Shown here: piece after piece, positions 42,421 through 51,960 of the stretch
Layout: each line of letters begins with the position of its first letter
Position numbering within the stretch: the first letter of the stretch is position 1
Source: Kiritimatiellia bacterium
Lineage (GTDB): Bacteria > Verrucomicrobiota > Kiritimatiellia > CAIVKH01
DNA: 64,000 bases
Direction of reading: 5' to 3'
NCBI GenBank assembly: GCA_023953695.1
Contig: JAMLJG010000001.1
Span: 186,001 to 250,000, forward strand
The notes under the pieces: generated by a model
Databases searched by the model: none
The model's input: the letters and a program-made list of their open reading frames with translations, nothing else
What the model was told of the DNA's origin: nothing
Program-made: the position numbers and the translations under genes

Positions 42421-43178
42421 TGCGCCGGGTCGCTGTTTGGGCGTTTTTGTGTGTGGCGTCGCTCGGCGCGCGCGCGGTATCGGCGGCGTCGCCTGACTAC
42501 GACGCGCTGCTCTATCGCGCGCTTCGCTATGGGAACACGGAAGAGCGGCGCGAGCAGAAGGAGGATGCGCGACAGGCGTTGTTTGCCGTGGGCGCGGACG
42601 CGCTGCGCGAAGTGATGGCGCGGGCTCATTATGAAAATGTGATGCTGCAGGTGTTCGCATTCGAGTTGGTCAGCGGGCACGTGCCGGCGGAGGCGGGTGT
42701 GCCGGTTCTTGCGGAGTTCTTGAATTCGGAACACGAGCAAACGCGCCGCGTTGCGGCGTATCTGCTCGGATTTTATCCGCGCGCGGAGGACCAGGTTCCC
42801 GCGCTGATGGGGATGCTGAGCGAGGAGAAGCTGCGCGGTGTGGCGTTGCGCACGTTGGGGAAGTGGAAGGTGGACGCGGTGCGGCCCGTTGCGCGCGAGC
42901 TGCTCCGAGACGAATCGGAGCGGATTCGGATTGCGGCGTGCAATGCGTTGGGCGCGTTTGCGGATCCCGCTGATCTCTCCGCGCTGATTGAGGCGATGGG
43001 CGATGGCGCGTTGTTGGTGCGCAATGGGGCGACGCGGGCGGTGTTGCAATGCGGCGCGGCGGCGAGGGCGGTATTGGAGGCGACGCTGCCGGAGAGCGAG
43101 GGGACGAAGCGCCGGCAAATCGAGCAGGCGCTGCGCGTGTTGAAGGGCGAATGGGAGGGCGAGTTGCCCTACTATTGA
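42420..43178 (+). CDS. exported HEAT-repeat protein
   Basis: A 252-residue protein with a signal peptide (MRRVAVWAFLCVASLGARAVSA) and HEAT/PBS-lyase-like helical repeats from about residue 80: VPVLAEFLNSEHEQTRRVAAYLLG, RPVARELLRDESERIRIAACNALG, LSALIEAMGDGALLVRNGATRAVL. Such scaffolds bind proteins. The ATG at 42420 overlaps the previous TGA by 1 base; a GTG one codon earlier is possible. It probably works with the GGDDxY-repeat protein. Confidence 0.85.
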   Translation: MRRVAVWAFLCVASLGARAVSAASPDYDALLYRALRYGNTEERREQKEDARQALFAVGADALREVMARAHYENVMLQVFAFELVSGHVPAEAGVPVLAEFLNSEHEQTRRVAAYLLGFYPRAEDQVPALMGMLSEEKLRGVALRTLGKWKVDAVRPVARELLRDESERIRIAACNALGAFADPADLSALIEAMGDGALLVRNGATRAVLQCGAAARAVLEATLPESEGTKRRQIEQALRVLKGEWEGELPYY

Positions 43179-43219
43179 GTCCTTTTCGGGCGCAGGTGAC
43201 TTCGCTATTCTGCCGGGCT

Positions 43220-44596
43220 ATGTCAGCTATGCACTACATCAGTACGCGCGGCCGAACGCCGCCGATGGGTTTTCAGGACACCGTTCTCGAGGGCTTGGCG
43301 CCGGATGGCGGGCTGCTGATTCCAGAGCGTATTCCCGACGTGCGGGATCGGCTGTCCTATTGGGCGACGCTGTCGTATCAGGATTTGACGTTTGAGGTGT
43401 TGCGCGAGTTTGTGGATTTGCCGGGCGAGGATTTGCGGGGTTTGATTGAGCGGGCGTACAAAGCGTTCGCGCATCCGGAAATTGCGCCTGCATGGCGCGT
43501 GGGGCCGGTTTGGATTTTGGAGCTGTTCCACGGTCCGACGCTGGCGTTCAAGGATATCGCGCTGCAGTTTCTGAGCCAGTTCTTCGAGTATGTGTTGGAG
43601 AAGCGCGACGCGCGGTTGAACATTCTCGGCGCGACGAGCGGGGACACGGGCAGCGCGGCGATTCACGGTGTGCGCGGGCAGAAGCGCGTCAACATTTTCA
43701 TTATGCATCCGCACGGTCGCGTGTCGCCGCTGCAGGAGAAGCAGATGACGTCGGTGTTGGATGCGAACGTCTTCAATCTAGCGATTGATGGGACGTTCGA
43801 TGACTGCCAGACGATCATGAAGTCGGTTTTTCGCGATGTGGAGTTCAAGCGGCGCTATTCGCTCGGTTCGATCAATTCCGTGAACTGGGCCCGTGTGATG
43901 GCGCAGATCGTGTACTATTTTTCGTCGGGTCTGTATGTGATGGCGCAGACGGGCGCGCCGCGGGTGAGCTTCTCTGTTCCGACGGGCAATTTTGGCGATG
44001 TCCTGGCGGGTTGGTATGCGGCGCAGATGGGGCTGCCGGTTGGTCAGTTGGTTTTGGCGACGAACGAGAACGATATTCTCGCGCGGTTTTTCAACACGGG
44101 AACCTATCGTGTGGGGCATGTGGTGCCGACGCTGAGTCCTTCCATGGATATTCAGGTGGCGAGCAATTTCGAGCGATATTTGTTCTATCGCATGGATCGG
44201 CGCGCGGATGCGTTGAGCGCGGCGATGGAATCGTTTGCCAAGACGGGTTCGCTCTCCGTTTCGGGTCGAGACGAGTTATTCCGCGCGGGCGTGGGGAAGA
44301 CGGAGGATACGCTGGCGACGATCAGGCGCTATCGCGATGAGCACGGCTATTTGATGGATCCGCACACGGCGGTGGGGGTTCATGTCGCCGAGCGGCACGT
44401 GCGCGCGGAGGAGCCGATGATTTGCCTTTCGACGGCGCATCCGGCGAAGTTCAGCGCGGCGATTGAGCAGGCGACGGGCAGCGACTGCGCGCACCATCCG
44501 ACGCTCGACGCGCTTCGCGATGCTCCGACGCGTTGCGACCGCTTGCCGAATGACGAGAAGGCTGTGCGCGCGTATCTCGCGGCGCGAGTGGGCTAG
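43220..44596 (+). CDS. thrC: threonine synthase
   Basis: A 458-residue PLP enzyme. YISTRGRTPPMGFQDTVLEGLAPDGGLLIPE is the start typical of thrC. HGPTLAFKDIALQFL holds the PLP lysine, GATSGDTGSAAIHG the phosphate loop, and SFSVPTGNFGDVLAG follows. It converts O-phosphohomoserine to threonine. The ATG at 43220 was chosen; a second in-frame ATG at 43229 is equally possible. The frame upstream of 43220 overlaps the HEAT gene and is not real. Confidence 0.95.
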   Translation: MSAMHYISTRGRTPPMGFQDTVLEGLAPDGGLLIPERIPDVRDRLSYWATLSYQDLTFEVLREFVDLPGEDLRGLIERAYKAFAHPEIAPAWRVGPVWILELFHGPTLAFKDIALQFLSQFFEYVLEKRDARLNILGATSGDTGSAAIHGVRGQKRVNIFIMHPHGRVSPLQEKQMTSVLDANVFNLAIDGTFDDCQTIMKSVFRDVEFKRRYSLGSINSVNWARVMAQIVYYFSSGLYVMAQTGAPRVSFSVPTGNFGDVLAGWYAAQMGLPVGQLVLATNENDILARFFNTGTYRVGHVVPTLSPSMDIQVASNFERYLFYRMDRRADALSAAMESFAKTGSLSVSGRDELFRAGVGKTEDTLATIRRYRDEHGYLMDPHTAVGVHVAERHVRAEEPMICLSTAHPAKFSAAIEQATGSDCAHHPTLDALRDAPTRCDRLPNDEKAVRAYLAARVG

Positions 44597-44604
44597 GAGG
44601 CGCG

Positions 44605-45348
44605 ATGGCGGCGAGGCGTGAACCGGGCGTTTCGTTGGCGTGGATGGCGCGTCCACTTCGCGGCCTGGTGAGGTTCTGCGGGATATTCTTTTTGTGCGCG
44701 GTGTTCGCCGCGTTGCTGGGGTTGCCGTGGCCGGTTTATCGCTGGCTGAGCATGGTGCATAGCGATGTGGAGGGGACGCCGGATCTCATTGTGATGATGG
44801 GTGGCGGTGGCATTCCGAGCGAGTCGGGGCTGACGCGCGCGTGGCAGACGGCGTATGAGGCGGCGAAATATCCCAAGGCGCGCGTATTGGTCGCGATGCC
44901 TTTTGAGCCGGGCGAGGGCGGGGCCAGGCGGAGCGCCGTTCAGCGAGAATTGCAGTTGCGCGGGGTTTCCGAGGCGCGGCTGTTGCAGGAGGGGTACGGC
45001 CGCCACTCGCGCGAGCAGGCGGTGCGGGTGTATGAGCTTTGCAAGGAGCAGGCCGAGCACACGCGCGTGCTGATTGTGACATCGCCGGAGCATGTGCGGC
45101 GCAGTGTGCTGGCCTTTCGGAAGGCGGGTTTTCCCAAGGTGCGCGGGCGGGGAACGGAAGATCAGCAGCTCGATGCGAAGTTGGAATATGGACGGGACGA
45201 GGCGGCGGATTCGGGGTCGCGTGGCGCGCCGCTTGTGGGACGAAGCCTGATGGTGCGCTATCAGTTTTGGAATAACCTTCAGATTGAGGTGAAGGTCGCG
45301 CGCGAGTTGGCTGCTTTGCTTTATTACAAAGCCAAAGGCTGGATTTGA
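44605..45348 (+). CDS. DUF218 (YdcF/ElyC-like) membrane-anchored protein
   Basis: A 247-residue protein with one membrane helix (about 21-45) followed by a DUF218 domain. LIVMMGGGGIPSE (the GGG turn), YGRHSREQAVRVYEL and VLIVTSPEHVRRSVLAFRKAGF match the family (PF02698), which includes ElyC/SanA, involved in envelope sugar metabolism. AGGAGG precedes the ATG. It lies 8 bases after thrC and faces nagB. Confidence 0.88.
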   Translation: MAARREPGVSLAWMARPLRGLVRFCGIFFLCAVFAALLGLPWPVYRWLSMVHSDVEGTPDLIVMMGGGGIPSESGLTRAWQTAYEAAKYPKARVLVAMPFEPGEGGARRSAVQRELQLRGVSEARLLQEGYGRHSREQAVRVYELCKEQAEHTRVLIVTSPEHVRRSVLAFRKAGFPKVRGRGTEDQQLDAKLEYGRDEAADSGSRGAPLVGRSLMVRYQFWNNLQIEVKVARELAALLYYKAKGWI

Positions 45349-45373
45349 AGCGGCCGGCGCTTCGGTTGAGCGC

Positions 45374-46156
45374 TCAGTATTTCTGCCACTCGGGTTTGCC
45401 TTCGAAGACCCAGTCGTAGTAGCTGGTATTCTGAAGGAGAGATGCTGCGGGGGCGTCGAGGAAGACCTTGACGACAGGGTGCATCTGGAGAACCGAGGCG
45501 GGCATCATGGAGGTGACGGGCCCCTCGACGGTGCGCGCGATGGCGTTGGCTTTTCGTTTGCCGAAGGCGAGCAGCATACACTTGCGCGCGGCGAGAACAT
45601 TGCCGAGGCCGAGGGTGACGACGTAGCGCGGCACGCGCTCTTCGCCGCCGAATTGCGGCGCGAAATCGCGGCGGGTGCGCGGGGTGAGCGTTTTGGTGCG
45701 CATGGGCGAGCTGAGGGAAGAGGTGGGCTCGTTGAAGCCGATGTGGCCTTCCACGCCGATGCCGAGGATTTGCAAATCAATGCCGCCGGCTTTCTGGATG
45801 GCGTCTTCGTATTGGCGGCAGTGCTCTGGAATATCGGTGGCCATGCCGTCGGGAATGTGGATGTTTTTTTGCGGGATGTTGATGTGTTCGAATAGATGCT
45901 TGAACATGAAGCTGCGATAGGACGCAGGGTGATCGGGGGAGAGGCCCACGAATTCGTCCAAGCTGAAGGCTGTCACGCGGCTGAAATCAATGTGCCCCTC
46001 GCGAAACTTTCGGACGAGTTCTTTGTAGAGCGGAATGGGTGTTTGTCCGGCGACGAAGCCGAGAACGGCATTCGGCTTTTCGCGGAGGAGGTGAGAAATG
46101 TAGCGAGCGGCGATGACGCTGACCGCTTGCGCGTCCGACTGGATGATCAGTTCCAT
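45374..46156 (-). CDS. nagB: glucosamine-6-phosphate deaminase
   Basis: A 260-residue protein. SLDEFVGLSPDHPASY holds the catalytic Asp (about 67), and GIGVEGHIGFNEP holds the ring-opening His; the usual Asn-Asp before GHI is Val-Glu. TLGLGNVLAARKCMLLAFGK and SVLQMHPVVKVFLD follow as in NagB. It turns glucosamine-6-P into fructose-6-P and ammonia. Monocistronic, facing the DUF218 gene. Confidence 0.93.
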   Translation of the reverse strand: MELIIQSDAQAVSVIAARYISHLLREKPNAVLGFVAGQTPIPLYKELVRKFREGHIDFSRVTAFSLDEFVGLSPDHPASYRSFMFKHLFEHINIPQKNIHIPDGMATDIPEHCRQYEDAIQKAGGIDLQILGIGVEGHIGFNEPTSSLSSPMRTKTLTPRTRRDFAPQFGGEERVPRYVVTLGLGNVLAARKCMLLAFGKRKANAIARTVEGPVTSMMPASVLQMHPVVKVFLDAPAASLLQNTSYYDWVFEGKPEWQKY

Positions 46157-46187
46157 AGATTTTTATTACTTGGCCCTTGGCATACTG

Positions 46188-47630
46188 TCAACGCAGTTCC
46201 AACTCGGACACGCGAAATTGATTGGGAAGGTCCGGGGATCCGCGGCCTGCGGGCATCTGGATGATGAGTCGTTTGAGTTGGGTGGAGGGGAGTGCGATCG
46301 CGGTGTCGGGGGTCGGTTCGAGGTCCTCAAGCTGGGCGATGGAGTTGGAGGCGTTGTTTGCAGTGACTCCGCTGATGTGGAGTGCGCGAGGTGTTTGCGC
46401 CTGTCCGCGATCGAGGGGCCAGACGATATTCAGCTCGGAGAACGCGGTGGGCTGTGGGAAGTCGAGGTGGAGAAAGTGGTTCGTGGGTGCATTTTCCGAG
46501 CGCCATTCATCGGGCGCTGTAGAATCGGCGGCATGCCCGCGAACGCCATTGGCAACGGCTTCGGGTGTGAAGCCGGGCGCTGTGCTGTCTGCGGTGATGC
46601 GCACGCGCGCATCGCGAGCAAAGTTTTCCAGTTCGGCCACCGTGGGGCCGGTCAGGGTTTGTTCGAGGGCGAGCAGGGGGTCGGGCGAGGCGTTGGGCAG
46701 CGCGAAGAGGAGCCAGGGAGTTTGTGGAGCGTGTGTTTCCGCGTCGCGAATGCGCGGGCTGAAGATGAGCGGATAGCGTGTTGTTGCGACTGAGGCAACT
46801 TCGTTTGAGGAGTCCGCGGATTCGGGCGAAGAATCAGGAGTGGGGCAGAGTTGTCGCCATATTTCCGTGGCGTTTTCGAGTGCATAGGTTCTGGCGGCGG
46901 TCGGCCAGGCTGCGAAGATGCATTGGAACGCGGCCCGGCCGGGAAAGGCTTTGGTTTCGGGCGAGACGGCGACTTCAAAGCGGATGCCGAAAAACGATTC
47001 TTCGGGGCGCGTTATGATCTGGTAGAGCCTCGGTTCGGTGGGGTTGACCCCGAGGAGTAGGGTGAGGGGAGGCGCTTCGACGATGCCGAAGGAGTGGCTT
47101 GCCCGTTCGCCTTGCGCGCCAAGCCGGGTGGGAATGGCCTCGGATGTTTCCGACAGGGAGCGGGCGATGCGCCGCGCGCTGGTTGCGGTGTGGAGGAATC
47201 CGCCATCCGTTTCGACGCGCGGGCCCACTTCGAGTTGGAGAAAACGCGACTGGTTGGATTTTAGTTGAATGGAGAGGGTGGTGTGTGGCGCGACATTGGT
47301 TGCCTGGTCGAGTAGGAGCACCCAATCCACGCCGAGATCGCGTCCGCCCCAGCGCTGGCGATCGCCCACGCTGTAGATGACGCCCGCTTTCAACGTGGCG
47401 CTTATTCCGCTCTCCAGATCGCGGAGGCGCAGATCGAGCGGGAGCGCGGCTCCGGTGGGGAGCCGCCATTCCGGCTTCAGGTCTGTGTAGGCCCGCTCCC
47501 ACTCTTGCGTGGCAAGGTTGCTTTCGAACGCGGCGCTGAAGGAGGCAGGCACTGAAACGAGTTCTGCCTGCGCGAGAGCCGCGCAGGCAGAAAGAATTAT
47601 CGAGAAGATGCTCAGCGATCGGACAGTCAT
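46188..47630 (-). CDS. exported protein of unknown function
   Basis: A 480-residue protein with a signal peptide (MTVRSLSIFSIILSACAALA). The N-terminal half is beta-rich; the C-terminal 110 residues (FLHLDFPQPTAFSELNIVWPLDRG, then LKRLIIQMP and FRVSELEL) look like an F5/8-type-C (discoidin) jelly roll that could bind carbohydrate. The overall family is not recognised. It lies upstream, in minus-strand order, of nagB, 31 bases away, so co-transcription and a sugar-linked role are possible. Confidence 0.7.
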   Translation of the reverse strand: MTVRSLSIFSIILSACAALAQAELVSVPASFSAAFESNLATQEWERAYTDLKPEWRLPTGAALPLDLRLRDLESGISATLKAGVIYSVGDRQRWGGRDLGVDWVLLLDQATNVAPHTTLSIQLKSNQSRFLQLEVGPRVETDGGFLHTATSARRIARSLSETSEAIPTRLGAQGERASHSFGIVEAPPLTLLLGVNPTEPRLYQIITRPEESFFGIRFEVAVSPETKAFPGRAAFQCIFAAWPTAARTYALENATEIWRQLCPTPDSSPESADSSNEVASVATTRYPLIFSPRIRDAETHAPQTPWLLFALPNASPDPLLALEQTLTGPTVAELENFARDARVRITADSTAPGFTPEAVANGVRGHAADSTAPDEWRSENAPTNHFLHLDFPQPTAFSELNIVWPLDRGQAQTPRALHISGVTANNASNSIAQLEDLEPTPDTAIALPSTQLKRLIIQMPAGRGSPDLPNQFRVSELELR

Positions 47631-47692
47631 GTCCGTACTGTAGCCTTCATGAGTGGACTCACCGCGATCGGAATCGCGCGTCGCCGAGCGGG

Positions 47693-48055
47693 CTAGGCCG
47701 CTTTGATCTGGTTTTTGGCCAGACCGACGATGGACGCAAAGCCTTCGGGATCGTGGATGGCGATTTCGGAGAGCATCTTGCGGTTGAGCAGGATGCCAGC
47801 CTTGGTCAGGCCTTCGATCAGTCGGCTGTAGGTGATGTCATGCGGACGACAGGCGGCTGCAAGACGGGTAATCCAGAGCGCGCGATAGTCGCGCTTGCGG
47901 TCCTTGCGATGTTTGGTCGAAAGCACCATGGCGCGATCCACGGCTTCAGTGGCTTGGCGGATGCGTTTGCTGCGAGCCCCATAGAAACCTTTGGCAAGCG
48001 CCAAGCGGCGTTTGCGGCGTTTGCGAGATGCGGGCGAATTTGTAATGCGTGGCAT
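47693..48055 (-). CDS. rplT: 50S ribosomal protein L20
   Basis: A 120-residue protein with MPRITNSPASRKRRKRRLALAKG (as separate blocks), FYGARSKRIRQATEAVDRAM and LNRKMLSEIAIHDPEGF, all typical of L20, an early-assembly protein. It follows rpmI by 18 bases. The usual third partner infC is not adjacent. Confidence 0.97.
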   Translation of the reverse strand: MPRITNSPASRKRRKRRLALAKGFYGARSKRIRQATEAVDRAMVLSTKHRKDRKRDYRALWITRLAAACRPHDITYSRLIEGLTKAGILLNRKMLSEIAIHDPEGFASIVGLAKNQIKAA

Positions 48056-48073
48056 GGTCTGAGTCTCCCTGCG

Positions 48074-48271
48074 TTATTTGCCCAACATCGCCGAAAACTT
48101 CCTGCTCACCAAATCAGGAGTGACGACTTTGGCACGGCGCAAATTGCGCTTGCGCTTGCGTGTTTTGCTTGTGGCCAGGTGGCTCTTGCCTCCGCGCGAG
48201 CGCAGGAGTTTGCCTGTGCCAGTGCGGCGGAAACGTTTGGCGATAGCTTTCTTGGTTTTCTGCTTGGGCAT
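48074..48271 (-). CDS. rpmI: 50S ribosomal protein L35
   Basis: A 65-residue protein: [20 protein letters not shown], then [21 protein letters not shown]. Classic L35. The 200 bases upstream hold no infC; they contain the divergent start of the dienelactone hydrolase gene and GC-rich stems that could be a leader, but no known motif was recognised. Confidence 0.96.
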   Translation of the reverse strand: MPKQKTKKAIAKRFRRTGTGKLLRSRGGKSHLATSKTRKRKRNLRRAKVVTPDLVSRKFSAMLGK

Positions 48272-48473
48272 GACGCTCCAATCCTTTCCTTACAATCCTC
48301 TACAGGGGCGTCGGTTCGATCCGCCTGCCCCGGCGGAAAGGGCCGATGTTGTAGGCAAAGGCCCCCCTCTCGTCCAGTATTTTCTACACAACTTATAGAC
48401 GAAATCCGGCTTGCGGGGAGAAAGGGGCTTGCGGTGAGGTGCGGTTGGCCTATGTTGGTGGCCGGAGAAACTC

Positions 48474-49289
48474 ATGAAAATTATGCGCTATGCAGCCCTA
48501 TTCCTGGTTTGGGCCTCGATGGCGTCGGCGGCGCTGGTCGAACATACAGAGATGTACACGGATGGCACAACCGAAATGAGCGGGTATATCGTCTATGACG
48601 ACGCGTTTGAGGGATTGCGGCCCGGGGTGATGGTGGTCCACGAGTGGTGGGGGCAAAATGAGAACGCTCGCCATCGCGCGCGGATGCTGGCCGAACAGGG
48701 TTACCTCGCGCTGGCGGTGGATATGTATGGCGAGGGGAAGGTTGTGGAGGAACCCACGAGTGCGCGGGATCTGGCCATGGGCGTTCTCTCCAATATGCAG
48801 GTGTGCGTGTCGCGTCTTCGCGCGGCGCGGGCTTTGTTGGACTCGCAGACGCAGGTGGACCCTTCACGCGTGGCCGTGGTGGGCTATTGCTTTGGCGGCA
48901 CCGCAGCGTTGGGGTTGGCGCGCGCGGGCGAAGATGTGGATGTGGTCGCATCGTTTCACGGTTCGCTAGGCACGAAGATGCCGCCGCGGGAGGGCAGTGT
49001 CGCGGCGCGCGTATTGGTCTATCAGGGCAGTGAGGATGCAGTCGCGCCGCAGGCAGAAATACTCGCTTTCGAAAAAGAGATGAAGAAGGCGCAGGTGAAT
49101 TACAAGATCGTGATCTATCCCGGCGCCAAGCACGCCTTTTCGGTTCCAGAATCGGATCGCTATGCCGAAGAATTCAATTTGCCTGTGGCCTATGACGCGA
49201 ACGCCGATCAGGCTTCTTGGGAGGATTTGCTCGCCGAGTTGAAGGCCGCCTTTTCGCCAGCCGTTGAGGTGGTTGCGCCAACCGAGTGA
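48474..49289 (+). CDS. exported dienelactone hydrolase-family protein
   Basis: A 271-residue alpha/beta hydrolase with a signal peptide (1-19). VVGYCFGGTAAL holds the nucleophile Cys (about 139), GSEDAVAP the Asp (about 188) and GAKHAF the His (about 220), the DLH-type Cys-Asp-His triad. VVHEWWGQN is the oxyanion-side motif. It hydrolyses a lactone or ester outside the cytoplasm; the substrate is unknown. Confidence 0.93.
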   Translation: MKIMRYAALFLVWASMASAALVEHTEMYTDGTTEMSGYIVYDDAFEGLRPGVMVVHEWWGQNENARHRARMLAEQGYLALAVDMYGEGKVVEEPTSARDLAMGVLSNMQVCVSRLRAARALLDSQTQVDPSRVAVVGYCFGGTAALGLARAGEDVDVVASFHGSLGTKMPPREGSVAARVLVYQGSEDAVAPQAEILAFEKEMKKAQVNYKIVIYPGAKHAFSVPESDRYAEEFNLPVAYDANADQASWEDLLAELKAAFSPAVEVVAPTE

Positions 49290-49331
49290 GGTTGCGAGAT
49301 CCGCGTAGCTGATCCGCGTTTGTATTGACCG

Positions 49332-49994
49332 ATGTGTGAAACCGTAAAAGCCGACCTGCCCGCCTGGGTGGACGAGTTTGAGCGCCAGGTCGGGAATCTT
49401 CTCGCCATGGGATATCCCGCGCTTTGTCGCCAGACGAACGAATCATTCGCTGCCCATGCCGATGCGCTGAGAGCGCACCTTCCGCAGCTCCGTGTTCGCA
49501 AGAAGATCGGCAATGCTCCCTTTGTGATCGTGGTGAAGCAAGAGTGGGCGCCTCTTGAACTCGTGATGCCAAAGGTGAATGTCAACGGCAGGTCTGGAAC
49601 GGTTGACATGACGCCTGTGTCGCCCAGCGATTTTCATCCGATTGCGGGTCAGGAGTGTCCGGCGGGTGGCCTCTATCTTCTGGAGGATGTGGACACGGGT
49701 CGAGAGACGCTGAATGTCACTCCCGAAAAGGCGCTGAAGGCCATTCTTGCGGCGGGGCGGCTGCCGCTGACGATTGATGAAGGGGTTTCCTTTGTTGCGC
49801 ACTATCCGCAGATACTGACCAACAAGCGTGTATTCAATTGCATCCAGATGCCGGGCTCGCGCCGAAGCGATCAGCGAATTCCATCGCTCTGGATCAGCCA
49901 CAACAGGCCGCGATTGGGCTGGTGTTGGGATCGGAATCCGCACACCTGGCTGGGCAGTGCTTCGTGCAGTCGCAGATTGGGCGTGAAGCCATGA
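49332..49994 (+). CDS. DUF5701 family protein
   Basis: A 220-residue protein. PLTIDEGVSFVAHYPQIL, PGSRRSDQRIPSLWIS and PRLGWCWDRNPHTWLGSAS are close to the C-terminal signature of DUF5701, and NLLAMGYPAL fits its N-terminus. Function is unknown. Its stop overlaps the next ATG by ATGA, so it is coupled to the ClC-channel gene. Confidence 0.85.
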   Translation: MCETVKADLPAWVDEFERQVGNLLAMGYPALCRQTNESFAAHADALRAHLPQLRVRKKIGNAPFVIVVKQEWAPLELVMPKVNVNGRSGTVDMTPVSPSDFHPIAGQECPAGGLYLLEDVDTGRETLNVTPEKALKAILAAGRLPLTIDEGVSFVAHYPQILTNKRVFNCIQMPGSRRSDQRIPSLWISHNRPRLGWCWDRNPHTWLGSASCSRRLGVKP

Positions 49995-51850
49995 ATTGTG
50001 ATGGAGTTCCTCTCGGCTCGAAGACCGCGCAGCAGGCGAGCGGCCCAGAGAATGTGGATCAGGTTCCACGGGAGCGGGCGCCGATGGATCGGCGTTCGCT
50101 GCGGCTTTGCGGATTTGCCGTGGTTCTGGGCTTCGCATCTGCGGTCATTGCGCTCGTGCTGATGTGGCTGATTTCGTTTGTCACGAACCTCGCGTTCTAC
50201 GGTCGCGTATCCATTGCGCACGCGAGCCCGGCGGAGGCCGTGCCGTCGCTTGGGATTTGGGTGCTTTTCATTCCCGTCGCGGGTGCGCTGCTGGTGGGTC
50301 TCATGGCGCGCTTTGGCTCGAAGGCGATTCGCGGGCATGGGATTCCCGAGGCGATGGAGCAGATTTTGACCAATCGGAGCAAGATTCCCGCTCGCGTTAC
50401 GGTGCTTAAGCCCGTCTCGTCGGCCCTGGCCATTGGGACAGGCGGGCCGTTTGGCGCCGAGGGGCCCATCATCGCGACGGGAGGGGCATTGGGATCGCTG
50501 TTGGGGCAACTGACATCGAGCAGTCCGGCGGAGCGAAAGACCTTGCTGGCAGCGGGCGCTGCGGCGGGGATGGCCGCGACCTTTGGCAGTCCGGTGTCGG
50601 CGGTGCTGCTCGCGGTGGAGCTGCTGCTATTCGAGTATCGCGCGCGATCCATCATTCCCGTTGCACTGGCCGCTGTGACCGCAACGGGATTGCGCCTCGC
50701 CTATGAGGGGCCTGCGCCAGTATTCGGCATGCCGAATGTGGCGCCAGCATCCTTGGGTGCGCTCGTGTTTTATGTGTTGCTGGGCGGCGCGATGGGTCTG
50801 ATTGCCGCAGCGGTGACTCGAATTGTCTATTGGATTGAAGATGGATTTGAGCGGTTGCCGATCCACTGGATGTGGTGGCCCGCGATCGGGGCCGTGGCCG
50901 TTGGGGGCATCGGCTACTTTGTGCCCGACACCTTGGGGGTGGGGTACTACAACATCTCTGCGATTCTCGCCGACAATCTCCCGCTCAAAGCGGTTGCGTT
51001 GTTGTGCGCGATGAAGTTTGTCTCGTGGGCGATTGCGCTCGGCAGCGGCACCTCGGGCGGAACGCTCGCGCCGCTCTTCACGATCGGAGGCGGGATCGGC
51101 GCGCTGATTGGCGCTGCCGCCGTTGCGCTTCTGCCCGCAGCGGGCATTGATTTGCGCGTCGCCGCGCTCGTGGGTATGGCGGCGCTATTCTCCGGCGCAT
51201 CGCGCGCGCTGTTGGCCTCAGCCGTCTTCGCGTTTGAGACCACGTTGGAGCCGATGTCGCTCTTGCCGCTATTGGGCGGGTGCGCAGCCGCCTATTTCGT
51301 TTCCTCGGTGGTCATGCGGAACACCATTATGACCGAGAAACTCGCGCGGCGCGGGGTGTCCACCCCGAGCGATTTTGCTACGGATCCGCTCGAGCACGTC
51401 TTGGTTCGGGATATCGCCGCTTCTCCCGTGGTGACGATTGAAAAATCGCGACCGATCCGCGAGGTGCAGGAATGGATTGCCTCGGGCACGCCGGAGGGTT
51501 CGCATCAGGGGTATCCCATCGTTGACGAGCACGGCACGCTCTTCGGCGTCCTCACGCGCCGCGACATTCTCGCCAATCGGAGTAAAAAGACAACGATTGG
51601 TGAACTCATCGCGCAGATGCCGCGCTATGTGTATGACGACTGCACTGTGCGCCAGGCGGCAGACCACATGGTGAATCATGGCATCGGGCGCTTGCCCGTG
51701 GTCAATCGCGCGGGCAAGCCGCGCCTTGTGGGCATTGTGACGCGCAGCGATATTCTCTCGTCCTATCGCGATCGAATTGCCGAGCGCACACCCGAGGCGC
51801 CGAGCAAGTCGCTTCCCCTTCTGCGCAGGCCCCGCGCCCCCCGCGATTGA
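49991..51850 (+). CDS. ClC-type chloride channel/transporter with CBS domains
   Basis: A 619-residue protein. After a 30-residue polar start come about 11 or more membrane helices. GHGIPEAM replaces the canonical GSGIP, GPFGAEGPI replaces GREGP (Ala in the Lys/Arg place), and GSGTSGGTLAPLF matches the third filter motif. Two CBS domains follow (about 470-585), with GIVTRSDIL. It moves chloride or related anions, as channel or proton exchanger. The start overlaps the DUF5701 stop; a later Met (50084) is possible. Confidence 0.9.
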   Translation: MNCDGVPLGSKTAQQASGPENVDQVPRERAPMDRRSLRLCGFAVVLGFASAVIALVLMWLISFVTNLAFYGRVSIAHASPAEAVPSLGIWVLFIPVAGALLVGLMARFGSKAIRGHGIPEAMEQILTNRSKIPARVTVLKPVSSALAIGTGGPFGAEGPIIATGGALGSLLGQLTSSSPAERKTLLAAGAAAGMAATFGSPVSAVLLAVELLLFEYRARSIIPVALAAVTATGLRLAYEGPAPVFGMPNVAPASLGALVFYVLLGGAMGLIAAAVTRIVYWIEDGFERLPIHWMWWPAIGAVAVGGIGYFVPDTLGVGYYNISAILADNLPLKAVALLCAMKFVSWAIALGSGTSGGTLAPLFTIGGGIGALIGAAAVALLPAAGIDLRVAALVGMAALFSGASRALLASAVFAFETTLEPMSLLPLLGGCAAAYFVSSVVMRNTIMTEKLARRGVSTPSDFATDPLEHVLVRDIAASPVVTIEKSRPIREVQEWIASGTPEGSHQGYPIVDEHGTLFGVLTRRDILANRSKKTTIGELIAQMPRYVYDDCTVRQAADHMVNHGIGRLPVVNRAGKPRLVGIVTRSDILSSYRDRIAERTPEAPSKSLPLLRRPRAPRD

Positions 51851-51960
51851 CGGGCGGGCGCGGCGTTTGCGCGGCAGCGCTGAGGGTGTGCCCACGCCAT
51901 TAATTGGGATCCGCTTGACGGGCCGTCGGAAGCGGCTCAGCCTGAGGCTGGAGGTGTTCA

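Noticed and set aside
48304..48345. tRNA-like T-arm (GGTTCGATCC) upstream of rpmI
   Set aside because: Only three stem pairs form and no D-arm, anticodon arm or acceptor partner is present upstream, where rpmI begins.
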